From Chitinophaga sp. YR627 (GTDB lineage: Bacteria > Bacteroidota > Bacteroidia > Chitinophagales > Chitinophagaceae): a stretch of 64,000 nucleotides of DNA. The position numbers and the translations under genes are program-made. How positions within the stretch are numbered: position 1 is the stretch's first letter; the number at the start of each line of letters is the position of its first letter. A model generated the notes under the pieces. The model was not told the origin of the DNA and searched no databases. It saw only the letters and a program-made list of their open reading frames with translations. The stretch spans positions 424,666 through 488,665 of the forward strand of contig NZ_FOUX01000007.1 in NCBI RefSeq assembly GCF_900114995.1, given 5' to 3'. Below are positions 41,555 to 50,441 of this stretch, in pieces.

Positions 41555-42262
41555 TTAAAGGCCATCCATTAGGTTGTCTATTGCCGCTTTGTAATTTCTG
41601 CCAATGGGAATCTGCTGATCAGCTATCATGATCCGGTTCCTTTCAATCCGTTTGATCTTATCTTTCGCTACGATAAATGATTTATGTACTCTTATGAAAA
41701 GTGCCTCCGGAAAGAGTGCCTGCATCGACTTGACGGAGCCTTTGGTCACGATCTTACCACCTGTTGTGTGAATGATCGCATAGTCTTTCAGTCCCTGTAT
41801 ATAGACTACATCTGCAAAGGACAATCTGATCTTTTGTACACCGCTTTTAACAAAGATAAAAGCCGGTATTTCGGGTTGAACTTCCAGGTCGGCATTGTTC
41901 CTTTCGAGGGAGAGAAATTCCGCAACCTTATCAACTGCTTTACTAAAGCGTTCGTAGGAGATCGGTTTTAATAAATAATCAATCACGCCCAGTTCATATC
42001 CTTCAAAAGCATAATCCCGGAAAGCGGTAGTAAAGACGGTAATAGGCGGCTGGGGCAGACTTCGCAGGAAATCAATGCCGCTGATCGCTGGCATCTCAAT
42101 ATCCAGCAGCAGGAGGTCTGCAACATGGTGTTGCAGGAATGCCTGTCCTTCCAGCGCATTACTGAAACTGCCGGCGAGGGTAAGTGCCCCGTGTTGCGTA
42201 ATGTATCCTGACAGGATCTCACGGGCAAGTGGTTCATCGTCGATGATTACACATTTAAGCAT
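41555..42262 (-). CDS. LytTR family response regulator
   Basis: 235 aa. The receiver domain (residues 1-~120) has the acidic pair in CVIIDDEP, the phospho-accepting Asp in LLLLDIEMP, the Thr in FTTAF and the Lys in LLKPI. The C-terminal LytTR DNA-binding domain has IFVKSGVQKIRLSFADVVYIQGLKDYAIIHTTGGK and FIRVHKSFIVAKDKIKRIE. It overlaps the stop codon of the sensor kinase gene by one base (TGATG), so the pair is translationally coupled. Confidence 0.93.
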   Translation of the reverse strand: MLKCVIIDDEPLAREILSGYITQHGALTLAGSFSNALEGQAFLQHHVADLLLLDIEMPAISGIDFLRSLPQPPITVFTTAFRDYAFEGYELGVIDYLLKPISYERFSKAVDKVAEFLSLERNNADLEVQPEIPAFIFVKSGVQKIRLSFADVVYIQGLKDYAIIHTTGGKIVTKGSVKSMQALFPEALFIRVHKSFIVAKDKIKRIERNRIMIADQQIPIGRNYKAAIDNLMDGL

Positions 42263-43311
42263 CAGCGCATGATTTTTAGATGTACCTGAAAGCGATCCGG
42301 ATGATCAGTAACCTCCAGTGTATGTTTACCCGGAAACAGCAGTTCCAGCCGCTTTCTCAGGTTTAACAGACCGATGCCTCCGCTTTGTACGGGAGGCGTC
42401 ATATTGCCTTTATTGTTCTCTATATTGATCGTAAGTGTTGCCCCTGCCTGGATATTGATGTGCAAAAAGGCATTATCTACCGTTTTACTGACACCATGTT
42501 TAAAGGCGTTTTCTACCAGGGGAAATATCAGGAAGGGAGGCAGCCAGCATTGCTGTACATCGCCTGTTACCGTTAAACGGATATCCGCATGTTTATCCTG
42601 TCTGATCTTTTCCAGCTCGAGGTAGTTATTCAGATAACTGATCTCTTTATCCAGCGGAATGACTGCCTGTTCGCTTTCGTATAACATGTATTCCATCAGC
42701 TCAGCCAGTTTTAGTACTACAGCAGGCGCTTCATCTGATTTCTTCAATGTCAGGGCATAGAGATTATTTAAGGCATTGAAGAGGAAATGAGGATTGATCT
42801 GGGAGCGGAGGTAGTTGACCTCCGCCTGTAGCTTTTCCAGCCGGATCTCCTGTACTATTTTCTTTTGCTCATACCAGTCCATACTGAATTTCAGGGCGAT
42901 GGTCAGCAACAGATAAAGTGAAGTATGAGTGAAGTTGTAGATCAGAGAAGCCGACAGCCGTGCATTTCTGCCGGGACCGAGTACATATCCGAACAGATAA
43001 AAGTCGTAAAGACTTTGTACGACCAGGTAGCTGAGCAATAATAACAGTACAAGTGAGAAGTAAGTCACATACTTTTTATGCAATAAGAACTTTGGGATCA
43101 GCCAGTGGATGTTCAGCCAGGCCAGTCCGATCAGTAGCGATACCCTTACAACCGCACAGATAAAGAAATTGGGTAGTCCTGCTTTCTGGATCAGATAGGT
43201 ACGGTCATAGAGAAATATAAGCGTCACCATCACCCAGTAGGCGGCGTAAAAGTAGCGTTGCCGGTAGGGATGGTTTTTATCGGTCGTGGAAGGCATCGTT
43301 TGATTTTTCAC
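42262..43311 (-). CDS. LytS/YehU-type sensor histidine kinase
   Basis: 349 aa. Four membrane segments span residues ~20-150, followed by the His_kinase domain with INPHFLFNALNNLYAL (phospho-accepting His) and an ATPase with PFLIFPLVENAFKHGVSK and GGIGLLNLRKRLELLF. No separate sensor domain is visible, so the signal is probably sensed in or near the membrane. Met at 43311 or 43296 (MPSTTDKNH) may be the start. Partner of the LytTR regulator encoded directly downstream; targets are unknown. Confidence 0.92.
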   Translation of the reverse strand: MKNQTMPSTTDKNHPYRQRYFYAAYWVMVTLIFLYDRTYLIQKAGLPNFFICAVVRVSLLIGLAWLNIHWLIPKFLLHKKYVTYFSLVLLLLLSYLVVQSLYDFYLFGYVLGPGRNARLSASLIYNFTHTSLYLLLTIALKFSMDWYEQKKIVQEIRLEKLQAEVNYLRSQINPHFLFNALNNLYALTLKKSDEAPAVVLKLAELMEYMLYESEQAVIPLDKEISYLNNYLELEKIRQDKHADIRLTVTGDVQQCWLPPFLIFPLVENAFKHGVSKTVDNAFLHINIQAGATLTINIENNKGNMTPPVQSGGIGLLNLRKRLELLFPGKHTLEVTDHPDRFQVHLKIMR

Positions 43312-43635
43312 TATATACGATATTGGTCAGGAAAGGAAAAATCCGGTAGAGGAACAGCAGAAATAGTAGAGGAAAGGTACAAAGAATTAAGGGCACCTGC
43401 TAAAAGCTACCGTTTTTACGCCCCGAAATGCCTGATTCGCGCCTGATCTTGTCCGCTTAGCCTTATTCATCCTTTACCTGCAACTCTTTCCGGCGTTACC
43501 TTTACATCATCAACACAAGAGAGATCCTCGCAACGGTAAACGGTCACCCATTATGGCCGTTCCGTACAGCGGGAAAAGTGAGGTAACAAGGCCTGATCTG
43601 GAGATCCGGATTTTTAAACGTTAAAAACTGAAAAG
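43312..43635. other. Intergenic region, no recognised element
   Basis: 324 nt between the divergent kinase and cupin genes. No credible coding frame or exact TAnnTTTG was found; both promoters should lie here. The final 25 nt before the cupin start are A-rich, as is common in this window. Confidence 0.4.
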
Positions 43636-44034
43636 ATGAAAATTTTACTGACTGCTATTGCCGTATTAAGTCTTGGGGCATTTGTTTTCGCAAAACAGGG
43701 GCCTAAGCAGCAACCAGGTACCAAACGTACAGAACTGCAAAGACATGATCTGGATATTCCGGGAAAGGAAACAATTCAGGCACGTATTGATTTTGATCCG
43801 GGTGCTGCGTTTGGCATGCATACCCATCCGGGAGAGGAGATCATCTATGTGCTGTCAGGTACGCTGGAATATGAGGTAGAGGGTAAGAAACCGGTAAAAC
43901 TGAAGGCAGGTGACGTATTGTTTATACCTACGGGCGTAAAACATGCTGCCCGAAATGTGGGTAAGGAAACTGGCGCTGAACTGGCTACTTATGTAGTTGA
44001 AAAAGGCAAGCCGTTGGTAGTATTAGCGAAGTAA
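43636..44034 (+). CDS. Secreted cupin-domain protein
   Basis: 132 aa. Signal peptide MKILLTAIAVLSLGAFVFA. The single cupin domain has the metal-binding motif MHTHPGEEIIYVLSGTLEYEVEGK and the second motif KAGDVLFIPTGVKHAARN. Secretion of such small cupins to the periplasm is common in Bacteroidota and Proteobacteria, where they are often called cupin-domain proteins of unknown substrate. It is monocistronic, with its own terminator. Confidence 0.9.
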   Translation: MKILLTAIAVLSLGAFVFAKQGPKQQPGTKRTELQRHDLDIPGKETIQARIDFDPGAAFGMHTHPGEEIIYVLSGTLEYEVEGKKPVKLKAGDVLFIPTGVKHAARNVGKETGAELATYVVEKGKPLVVLAK

Positions 44035-44060
44035 AGTGTAGTGTGTGATGTTTAATATGA

Positions 44061-44098
44061 AAAGATCGGGGTTATGATAACTCCGATCTTTATTTTTT
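44061..44098 (+). terminator. Intrinsic terminator of the cupin gene
   Basis: AAAGATCGG pairs with CCGATCTTT around a partly paired loop (GTTAT/ATAAC), followed by ATTTTTT. Confidence 0.75.
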
Positions 44099-44119
44099 GA
44101 GACAACAGGTGGATATCGC

Positions 44120-44860
44120 CTACCACGCACTGATGCCGGTCTCCGGATTATTGTCATCGCTGTAGAATACGCCGGAAGGGCCGTCTTCACCCAGAGTAGC
44201 AGCTTTTACCACACGGGCGGCAGCTTCCTGTACTGTACCCGGACCGCTGTGATGATTGAAGTCGGTAGCTGTATAGCCGGGGTCTACTGCATTCACTTTA
44301 AATGCGGTGTCACGCAGATTATATGCCAGTACGGTGGTATAGGCATTGAGTGCTGCTTTAGAAGAGACGTACGCGGATGGTTTGACAAGATAGTATTTCC
44401 AGGCAGGATCATTCTGCAGGGTAAGTGAGCCCAGACCTGAAGTCACATTGACGATCCTGGGCGCAGGCGCAGCCTGTAACAGATCGATGAATGCCTGTGT
44501 TACGGAGATCACGCCAAAATAGTTTGTTTCGAATACCTGTCTGAAGGTGCTGATATCTGTTTCCAAAGCAGTTTGTGCTGTCATACTACCAAGGATACCG
44601 GCATTATTGACCAATACATCCAATACCTTGGTCTTTTGTCCGAGTGTCTGACGGGCAGTCTTTATTGAATCAATGTTGTCTACATCGATCTCCAGTGCTT
44701 CCAGTTGGCTGAAACCTTCTGATTGCAGCAGACTGACAGCCTGCCTGCCTTTTTCCAGATCGCGGCAACCCAGATAAACGTAATATCCCTGTTGTAATAA
44801 TTGTCTTGTTGTTTCGAAGCCGATGCTTTTGTTTGCTCCTGTTACCAGTACTGTTTTCAT
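44120..44860 (-). CDS. SDR family oxidoreductase
   Basis: 246 aa classical SDR. TGANKSIGFETTRQLL (cofactor binding), NNAGILGSM, NVTSGLGSL and YVSSKAALNAYTTVLAYNL (YxxxK). DPGYTATDFNHHSGPGTVQEAA is typical of carbonyl-reductase-like SDRs. The active-site Lys is intact. It lies 66 nt downstream of an AraC gene on the same strand, with a separate -7 element before its own start. Substrate unknown. Confidence 0.9.
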   Translation of the reverse strand: MKTVLVTGANKSIGFETTRQLLQQGYYVYLGCRDLEKGRQAVSLLQSEGFSQLEALEIDVDNIDSIKTARQTLGQKTKVLDVLVNNAGILGSMTAQTALETDISTFRQVFETNYFGVISVTQAFIDLLQAAPAPRIVNVTSGLGSLTLQNDPAWKYYLVKPSAYVSSKAALNAYTTVLAYNLRDTAFKVNAVDPGYTATDFNHHSGPGTVQEAAARVVKAATLGEDGPSGVFYSDDNNPETGISAW

Positions 44861-44879
44861 GATTGATGATTTAACAGTA

Positions 44880-44887
44880 CAAAATTA
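44880..44887 (-). promoter_or_regulatory. -7 promoter element of the SDR gene at 44860
   Basis: On the minus strand TAATTTTG matches TAnnTTTG. The predicted start of transcription (~44873) leaves a 13-nt leader. It lets the SDR gene be expressed apart from the AraC gene upstream. Confidence 0.45.
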
Positions 44888-44926
44888 CAGGGGAGGGGAC
44901 TCCCGGCTGTAACACATCCATCGGAG

Positions 44927-45814
44927 TTAATGGTACATTTTGCGGATTTCTGTCCGGAAGCTGGCGGGTGTTACCCCGGTTTCCCTTTTAAAGAAGCGGT
45001 TGAAGTAGGAGGCATCAGAGAAACCCAGGTCAAAGGCAATATCTTTGAGGGAGTTGTTGGTATGAAAGAGCAGTCTTCTGGCTTCCATGACAAGGCGGTC
45101 GTGTATGTGTTTGATGGCAGGTTTGCCACTCTGGTTTTTGATCACTTCGCTTAAATGTCCGGCAGAGATGTGTAGCATAGCTGCGTAATCTGCTACTTCA
45201 TGGTATTGCTGGAAACAGGTGTTGATCTTTTCCTGAAATTGTTTTAGTAACTGTCTTTCTGCGGACTTTTCCTTCCCTTTGAACTGTGCTGTATACAAGC
45301 GGCTCAGATAGGTCAGTAAGACCGTCAGATAAGCCGCTAACATGCGTTGCTGCCATTCTCCGGGTTGTTCATATTCCAGGCGTATTTTGCTGATGATCTC
45401 TTCTATGAACAGGATATCGGGTGCAGTCAGTAGTAATTCGTGACCGTTATACGGGTTCCGGAGGATCGGAAGATCATTCAGCGAAGTATTGTCCTGTGAG
45501 GACAGGAATGCGGGTGTAAAAGCGATACCGGTGCTCCATAGTTCACCGAAACCTTCTTTTACGATCATGTTATCAGGACCGCTAAAATAGACCGTGTTAC
45601 TCTTCACTTCATAAGGCGTCATATCTATCCACTGACGGCTGTCTGCCTTTCTGATAAAGACCAGCAGATAGTGACTTTTCCGGTGTGGAACAAGCAGGTC
45701 GGCCTGACCCGGCAGACCACCTTCATAATGATAGACCCTGAAGTGTTTATTACCTGTTTTGTCCGGTTCCAGGGAGTAAACAGGTACTTTTTGCGTAGCA
45801 TTCAGTACTTGCAT
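44927..45814 (-). CDS. AraC family transcriptional regulator
   Basis: 295 aa. The N-terminal sensor region has FRVYHYEGGLPGQADLLVPHRKSHYLLVFI and VYFSGPDNMIVKE. The C-terminal two-helix DNA-binding domain has VADYAAMLHISAGHLSEVIKNQSG and SLKDIAFDLGFSDASYFNRFFKRETGVTPASFR. It is upstream of the SDR gene on the same strand and probably regulates it. Confidence 0.9.
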   Translation of the reverse strand: MQVLNATQKVPVYSLEPDKTGNKHFRVYHYEGGLPGQADLLVPHRKSHYLLVFIRKADSRQWIDMTPYEVKSNTVYFSGPDNMIVKEGFGELWSTGIAFTPAFLSSQDNTSLNDLPILRNPYNGHELLLTAPDILFIEEIISKIRLEYEQPGEWQQRMLAAYLTVLLTYLSRLYTAQFKGKEKSAERQLLKQFQEKINTCFQQYHEVADYAAMLHISAGHLSEVIKNQSGKPAIKHIHDRLVMEARRLLFHTNNSLKDIAFDLGFSDASYFNRFFKRETGVTPASFRTEIRKMYH

Positions 45815-45838
45815 GACCTAAAGCTATGACATAAAGGA

Positions 45839-46708
45839 TTAACTACGTCTTTGTTTGCTTCGGTTACGGTATAAAATAAGCAGCTGATTTAATTCTGTGG
45901 TGGTGATATCGAGATCATCTATGTTGAACAATTCACGTCCTCCGGGATGATCGTAGGAAAGATAATGATTATAGTTGTTCCCACTGGTTCTGGTGATGGC
46001 CTCTTCGTTACCAATGGATTTCCACGGATAGAAGGAAGTTGATGCTGTTTGTATGCCTTTGTTGCTGATGATGATCTGTGGTAGCTTATTAGTTGCCTGA
46101 CGATATTCCTTCCAGGCAAACCATGCACATGCGGCTGTCAGACCGCTACCCAGCCAGAGCCTATCTGTGATTACTATCAGATAAATACCTGCTCCTGCTG
46201 CCAGCAACATAATGCTCATTTCAAGATAATTCGCCAGTTTGGAGTAGTAAATGATGGTTTCTGCTGGTATAGTAAGATCATCAATAAATACCTCCTGCTG
46301 CATAGAACGATCGTTAGATGCCCTTTGGTGGAACCGTTGCCGGAGTAATTGCCATTTGGCTTTTTCAGCTGCGGAGCGGATCTCTGTTTTTTCAAATATG
46401 CTGTTGTCGGGCCAGATCAGTTTTTCCTGTATGGCCCTTTTCTTCAGCTGATGTACGTTGCCAACATTTTCAAAAGCCCAGAGCCTCCATTTTGTTATCA
46501 TTATGCTCCAATAAAGCCACCCTAATACAAAAGAAAACAAAATGCCAGCCAGAATTCCCCAGCCAGCTATGATCTTTTGTATGCCCAATGTAACACTGAT
46601 CACCATTGTCAGTATCATGATGATCGTTGCCGGAAGGTTGACCATTTTGTGGCCTTTTGAAATCGCTTTATCTAATGATATCGTCTCGCCTGTTTGGATG
46701 ATGCTCAT
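45839..46708 (-). CDS. Membrane protein of unknown function
   Basis: 289 aa. Two membrane segments near residues 27-70 (TIIMILTMVISVTLGIQKII and GILAGILFSFVLGWLYWSIM) and two near 160-200 (MSIMLLAAGAGIYLIVI and GLTAACAWFAWKEY) flank a charged cytoplasmic loop. The C-terminal ~75 residues (LPQIIISNKGIQTASTSFYPWKSIGNEEAI) look like the start of a bacterial PH-like (YcxB/bPH) domain. I do not recognise a named family. No operon partner is evident; it is 24 nt from the AraC gene downstream on the same strand. Confidence 0.7.
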   Translation of the reverse strand: MSIIQTGETISLDKAISKGHKMVNLPATIIMILTMVISVTLGIQKIIAGWGILAGILFSFVLGWLYWSIMITKWRLWAFENVGNVHQLKKRAIQEKLIWPDNSIFEKTEIRSAAEKAKWQLLRQRFHQRASNDRSMQQEVFIDDLTIPAETIIYYSKLANYLEMSIMLLAAGAGIYLIVITDRLWLGSGLTAACAWFAWKEYRQATNKLPQIIISNKGIQTASTSFYPWKSIGNEEAITRTSGNNYNHYLSYDHPGGRELFNIDDLDITTTELNQLLILYRNRSKQRRS

Positions 46709-46796
46709 AAAGTATCGGGATAGTGATATTTTGTAATGTTATTCGCAGATAAGGATAATACGAAGTGAAATTAATATAACGAACTGAATTTAAATG

Positions 46797-46838
46797 AAAA
46801 AACCTCTAAAGTACCAGGTGCGGCACTTCAGAGGTTTT
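46797..46838 (-). terminator. Intrinsic terminator of katG
   Basis: On the minus strand AAAACCTCTGAAGTGCC pairs with GGTACTTTAGAGGTTTT (two mismatches), followed by TT and A/T-rich sequence. It starts 21 nt after the katG stop. Confidence 0.75.
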
Positions 46839-46859
46839 ATTTATCACGGTTAAATCTTA

Positions 46860-49139
46860 CTATCTGGCGAGATCAAATCTGTCCAGGTTCATGACTTTGT
46901 TCCAGGCAGCTACGAAATCTTTTATGAACAGTTCCTGACCGTCTCCGGCGCCGTATACTTCCGCGATCGCTCTGAGTTCGGCATTAGAACCAAATACCAG
47001 ATCGGCACGGGTAGCGGTCCATTTTACTTCTCCACTGGTACGGTCGGTACCTTCGAAGAGTTCTTTATCCGCAGATACGGCTTTCCAGGCGGTATTCATA
47101 TCCAGCAGATTGACAAAGAAATCGTTGGAGAGAACGCCGGGGCGTTTTGTGAATACGCCTTCAGAAGCGCCGTTATAGTTTGTGTTCAGCACACGGAGGC
47201 CACCTGTTAACGCGGTTAATTCAGGCGCTGTGAGCGTGAGCAGTTGTGCCTTGTCGATCAGCAGGCCTTCGGTGGATGCGTGTACCTTGTTTGTACGGTA
47301 GTTGCGGAAGCCGTCAGCCACTGGTTCCAGGAAGCCGACAGATTCAACGTCTGTCTGATCCTGTGTAGCGTCTCCGCGACCAGGTGTAAATGGCACTGTA
47401 ACGGTCTGTCCTGCGTCTTTAGCTGCTTTCTCTATACCGGCACTTCCTGCCAGTACGATCAGGTCAGCAATAGATACTTTCTTACCACCTGCTTGTCCAC
47501 CGTTAAATTCTTTTTGAATGCCTTCCAGTACATCCAGTACTTTTTGCAGCTGAGAAGGGTTATTCACCTTCCAGTAGCGTTGTGGCGCGAGGCGGATACG
47601 TGCCCCATTTGCACCACCGCGTTTGTCGGAGCCACGGAAAGTGGAAGCGGACGCCCAGGCGGTAGATACAAGTTCGGATACACTCAATCCTGATGCCAGG
47701 ACTTTTGCCTTGAGGGCGGTAATATCATTCTCATCGATCAGCGGATGGTCTACTGCCGGAATCGGGTCCTGCCACAGCAATACTTCTTCCGGTACATCTG
47801 GTCCGAGGTAACGGACACGCGGACCCATATCGCGATGGGTAAGTTTGAACCAGGCGCGGGCGAAAGCGTCTGCAAAAGCGTCTGCATCTTCCAGGAAGCG
47901 TCTGGATATTTTCTCATACACCGGATCAAATCTCAGGGATAGATCGGTGGTGAGCATGGTAGGTCTATGTTTTTTGCCGCTATCGTATGCATCCGGTATA
48001 ATATCGTCTGCATTTTTGGCTACCCACTGGTGTGCACCTGCCGGACTTTTAGTGAGTTCCCATTCAAAGCCGAAGAGGTTTTCGAAGAAGTTATTGCTCC
48101 ATTGGGTCGGCGTGGTTGTCCAGATTACTTCCAGTCCGCTGGTGATTGTATCAGCACCTTTTCCGGAGCCATAGCTATTGTTCCAGCCGAGGCCCTGAGA
48201 TTCGATGCCGGCTGCTTCCGGTTCTTTACCTACATGGCTGGAAGGAGCCGCGCCATGGGTTTTACCGAAGCTGTGGCCACCTGCTATCAGTGCGACTGTT
48301 TCTTCATCGTTCATGGCCATACGACCAAAGGTATCGCGGATATCTTTGGCTGCTGCGATCGGGTCAGGATTACCATCCGGCCCTTCGGGATTTACATAGA
48401 TCAATCCCATTTGTACCGCAGCAAGTGGTCTTTCGAGGTCGCGGGAGTGGATATCACCATCCGCATTATCATCGGAAGACACTACGCCATGTTCTTTAGG
48501 TACCCCTTCGGAGCCGTGGGCATAGCGGATATCACCACCCAGCCAGGTGGTTTCAGCACCCCAGTATACATCCTCTTCAGATTCCCATTTATCTTCACGT
48601 CCACCGGCAAAACCGAATGTTTTAAAGCCCATGGATTCCAGTGCTACGTTACCTGTCAGGATCAGTAAGTCTGCCCAGGAGAGGCTACGGCCGTATTTCT
48701 GTTTGATCGGCCAGAGCAGGCGGCGCGCCTTGTCAAGGCTGACGTTATCGGGCCAGCTGTTCAGCGGCGCAAAACGCTGTTGTCCTGATCCTGCACCCCC
48801 ACGGCCATCATTCACGCGATAGGTACCGGCGCTGTGCCAGGCCATACGGATGAATAAGGGGCCATAATGTCCAAAGTCTGCCGGCCACCAGTCCTGCGAA
48901 TCGGTCATGAGCGCATGAAGGTCGTTTTTCACCGCTTCCAGATCCAGACTTTTGAACGCTGCTGCATAGTTAAAATCTCCTCCCAGGGGATTCGATGCAG
49001 GCGCGTGTTGACGCAGAATGTTCAATTTTAACTGGTTTGGCCACCAATCGCGGTTCCTGGTGCCGCCGCCGCCAGTGTTGTGCTTCAAAGTGCCATTGTG
49101 GAACGGGCATTTACTGATGTCGTTTAATTCTTTTTCCAT
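46860..49139 (-). CDS. katG: Catalase-peroxidase KatG
   Basis: 759 aa from the Met at 49139 (MEKELNDISKCPFHNG); the frame is open to 49172, but the family starts here. Bifunctional haem enzyme removing hydrogen peroxide in the cytoplasm. Distal pocket: Arg98, Trp101 and His102 in RMAWHSAGTYR. Proximal haem ligand: His289 in GGHSFGKTHG. The catalase-specific Trp101-Tyr248-Met274 crosslink residues are present (Tyr in GLIYVNPEGP, Met in GRMAMND). The degenerate C-terminal peroxidase-like half is complete. Monocistronic, with its own terminator. Confidence 0.97.
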   Translation of the reverse strand: MEKELNDISKCPFHNGTLKHNTGGGGTRNRDWWPNQLKLNILRQHAPASNPLGGDFNYAAAFKSLDLEAVKNDLHALMTDSQDWWPADFGHYGPLFIRMAWHSAGTYRVNDGRGGAGSGQQRFAPLNSWPDNVSLDKARRLLWPIKQKYGRSLSWADLLILTGNVALESMGFKTFGFAGGREDKWESEEDVYWGAETTWLGGDIRYAHGSEGVPKEHGVVSSDDNADGDIHSRDLERPLAAVQMGLIYVNPEGPDGNPDPIAAAKDIRDTFGRMAMNDEETVALIAGGHSFGKTHGAAPSSHVGKEPEAAGIESQGLGWNNSYGSGKGADTITSGLEVIWTTTPTQWSNNFFENLFGFEWELTKSPAGAHQWVAKNADDIIPDAYDSGKKHRPTMLTTDLSLRFDPVYEKISRRFLEDADAFADAFARAWFKLTHRDMGPRVRYLGPDVPEEVLLWQDPIPAVDHPLIDENDITALKAKVLASGLSVSELVSTAWASASTFRGSDKRGGANGARIRLAPQRYWKVNNPSQLQKVLDVLEGIQKEFNGGQAGGKKVSIADLIVLAGSAGIEKAAKDAGQTVTVPFTPGRGDATQDQTDVESVGFLEPVADGFRNYRTNKVHASTEGLLIDKAQLLTLTAPELTALTGGLRVLNTNYNGASEGVFTKRPGVLSNDFFVNLLDMNTAWKAVSADKELFEGTDRTSGEVKWTATRADLVFGSNAELRAIAEVYGAGDGQELFIKDFVAAWNKVMNLDRFDLAR

Positions 49140-49488
49140 TTGTAATAGTAGTTTATGGTATTGAACAAACACTTGCTTGCACGGGGTATTGTGCAGGTTT
49201 CTAAAGTTATGATATTGGAGATAATAATGGGAATTAATTAATTCTATGTTTCAATAGTTTATGTCTATTACTACCTGATGGTGGTCCGCTTAACATATTG
49301 ATAATCTTATACTAAAAGATTCCGGTTATTTCAGTGGCCGGGAAGGCTGTCCGGGAATATTAAGTTTAAATGAATTCTCCCTGCGGGCAGGAGGCTGGTG
49401 GCAGTCTGTCATCAGAATAGGATAAGCGGCAATGACTTTATATAACCATTTTGATATATTTGTTATTTCAAACCAATAGCATATACCT
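49140..49488. other. Divergent promoter region, katG / DUF6263-like gene
   Basis: 349 nt, A/T-rich. It holds a perfect 14-bp palindrome GAATTAATTAATTC at 49231-49244, about 92 nt before the katG start, where a peroxide regulator could bind, and a -7 element at 49455-49462 for the plus-strand gene. No credible coding frame. Confidence 0.45.
49455..49462 (+). promoter_or_regulatory. -7 promoter element of the gene at 49489
   Basis: TATATTTG matches TAnnTTTG. It predicts a transcription start near 49469 and a ~20-nt leader. No good -33 element. Confidence 0.5.
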
Positions 49489-50385
49489 ATGACCACTAGA
49501 ATTGTTGTCCTGATGATGGGCCTTATCTCCCTATCCTCCATCTCATCAGGTCAGGTAAAAAAGTCAATTATTCCGGTATTGAATCCAGGGGAACAGTACA
49601 TTTTCAGAAACACAGCCATTTCAGACATTCATGAAGACGGCGTACGCGCTATCAATCAGACTAATTCCACCAGCTGGTTCCTGCGTGTAGTTGGAAAAAC
49701 GAGCTCGGGCAAGTTAATGCTCAGAGCGACTTATCTTAAAATCAACCAGCGTACAGAACATCTTTTTACGCATGATCTGACAGGTTTCAACTCAGATGAC
49801 TTCAACGAGTTTGTGGTGAAGAGCACATCTGATGATCTGCATAAGCAAAACGATCATCTGCGTAAACTTGGGGAAGGTATGCTGGGAAAATCATTCACTG
49901 TTTACATCACACCTGACTGGCAGGTAGATGAGGTAACCGGCGTGGATACACTGGTCAACGGTGCATTGGCAGGTATGGAAGAAGATGATGCTGCTATTGC
50001 ACAGGGCTTTGGTAAAACGATGCGCGGAACGATCAGCAACGAAGAGATCAGAAAGGTATTTGAAGACGCATTGTCTTACATTCCTGAATCAGAAGTAGGT
50101 GTGGGGGACAAATGGAGTAAGGAAGAGAATCACCAGATAGGTGCGCTTCAGGTAGATTATGCTGTGAAATCCGATGATGGTAATCGTATGGAGCTCACCG
50201 TGTCTTCCGGTTCTGCTATTAATACCGATATCCAGGCTTCTTATTCCAGGAAAGGTACTATTACTGTTGACACTAAAACAGGGCTGGTAGTGCAGTCTTC
50301 TGTGAAGGATGATATGAAGCCAAGAGCAGGTAATATCACCAGGTTAGTGATCAGGACAGTAAAGAACGAAATGCAGAAGAAATAA
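49489..50385 (+). CDS. Secreted DUF6263-like protein
   Basis: 298 aa. Signal peptide MTTRIVVLMMGLISLSSISSGQ. The mature protein is a beta-rich chain with a pattern I associate with DUF6263: LNPGEQYIFRN near the start, central helices with EEDDAAIAQGFGKTMRGTISNEEIRKVFEDALSYIPESEVGVGDKWSKE, and a closing YSRKGTITVDTKTGLVVQSSVKDDMK. The function is unknown; it acts in the periplasm or outer membrane. Followed by a strong terminator. Confidence 0.75.
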   Translation: MTTRIVVLMMGLISLSSISSGQVKKSIIPVLNPGEQYIFRNTAISDIHEDGVRAINQTNSTSWFLRVVGKTSSGKLMLRATYLKINQRTEHLFTHDLTGFNSDDFNEFVVKSTSDDLHKQNDHLRKLGEGMLGKSFTVYITPDWQVDEVTGVDTLVNGALAGMEEDDAAIAQGFGKTMRGTISNEEIRKVFEDALSYIPESEVGVGDKWSKEENHQIGALQVDYAVKSDDGNRMELTVSSGSAINTDIQASYSRKGTITVDTKTGLVVQSSVKDDMKPRAGNITRLVIRTVKNEMQKK

Positions 50386-50391
50386 TGCAGC

Positions 50392-50420
50392 GCGCTCCGG
50401 CAAATACCGGAGCGCTATTT
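50392..50420. terminator. Bidirectional terminator, DUF6263-like / YdeI genes
   Basis: GCGCTCCGG and CCGGAGCGC are perfect 9-bp arms around CAAATA, followed by TATTTCTT. It lies 6 nt after the plus-strand stop and 22 nt before the end of the minus-strand gene. Confidence 0.75.
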
Positions 50421-50441
50421 CTTGCGGACAATAGCGGTTGA

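Noticed and set aside
47967..48668. 233-aa frame antisense to katG
   Set aside because: katG is complete on the other strand with all catalytic residues; this frame shows no family motif and is a codon-bias shadow.
49326..49541. 71-aa minus-strand frame in the katG upstream region
   Set aside because: It runs into the start of the plus-strand DUF6263-like gene, and its composition is not protein-like.
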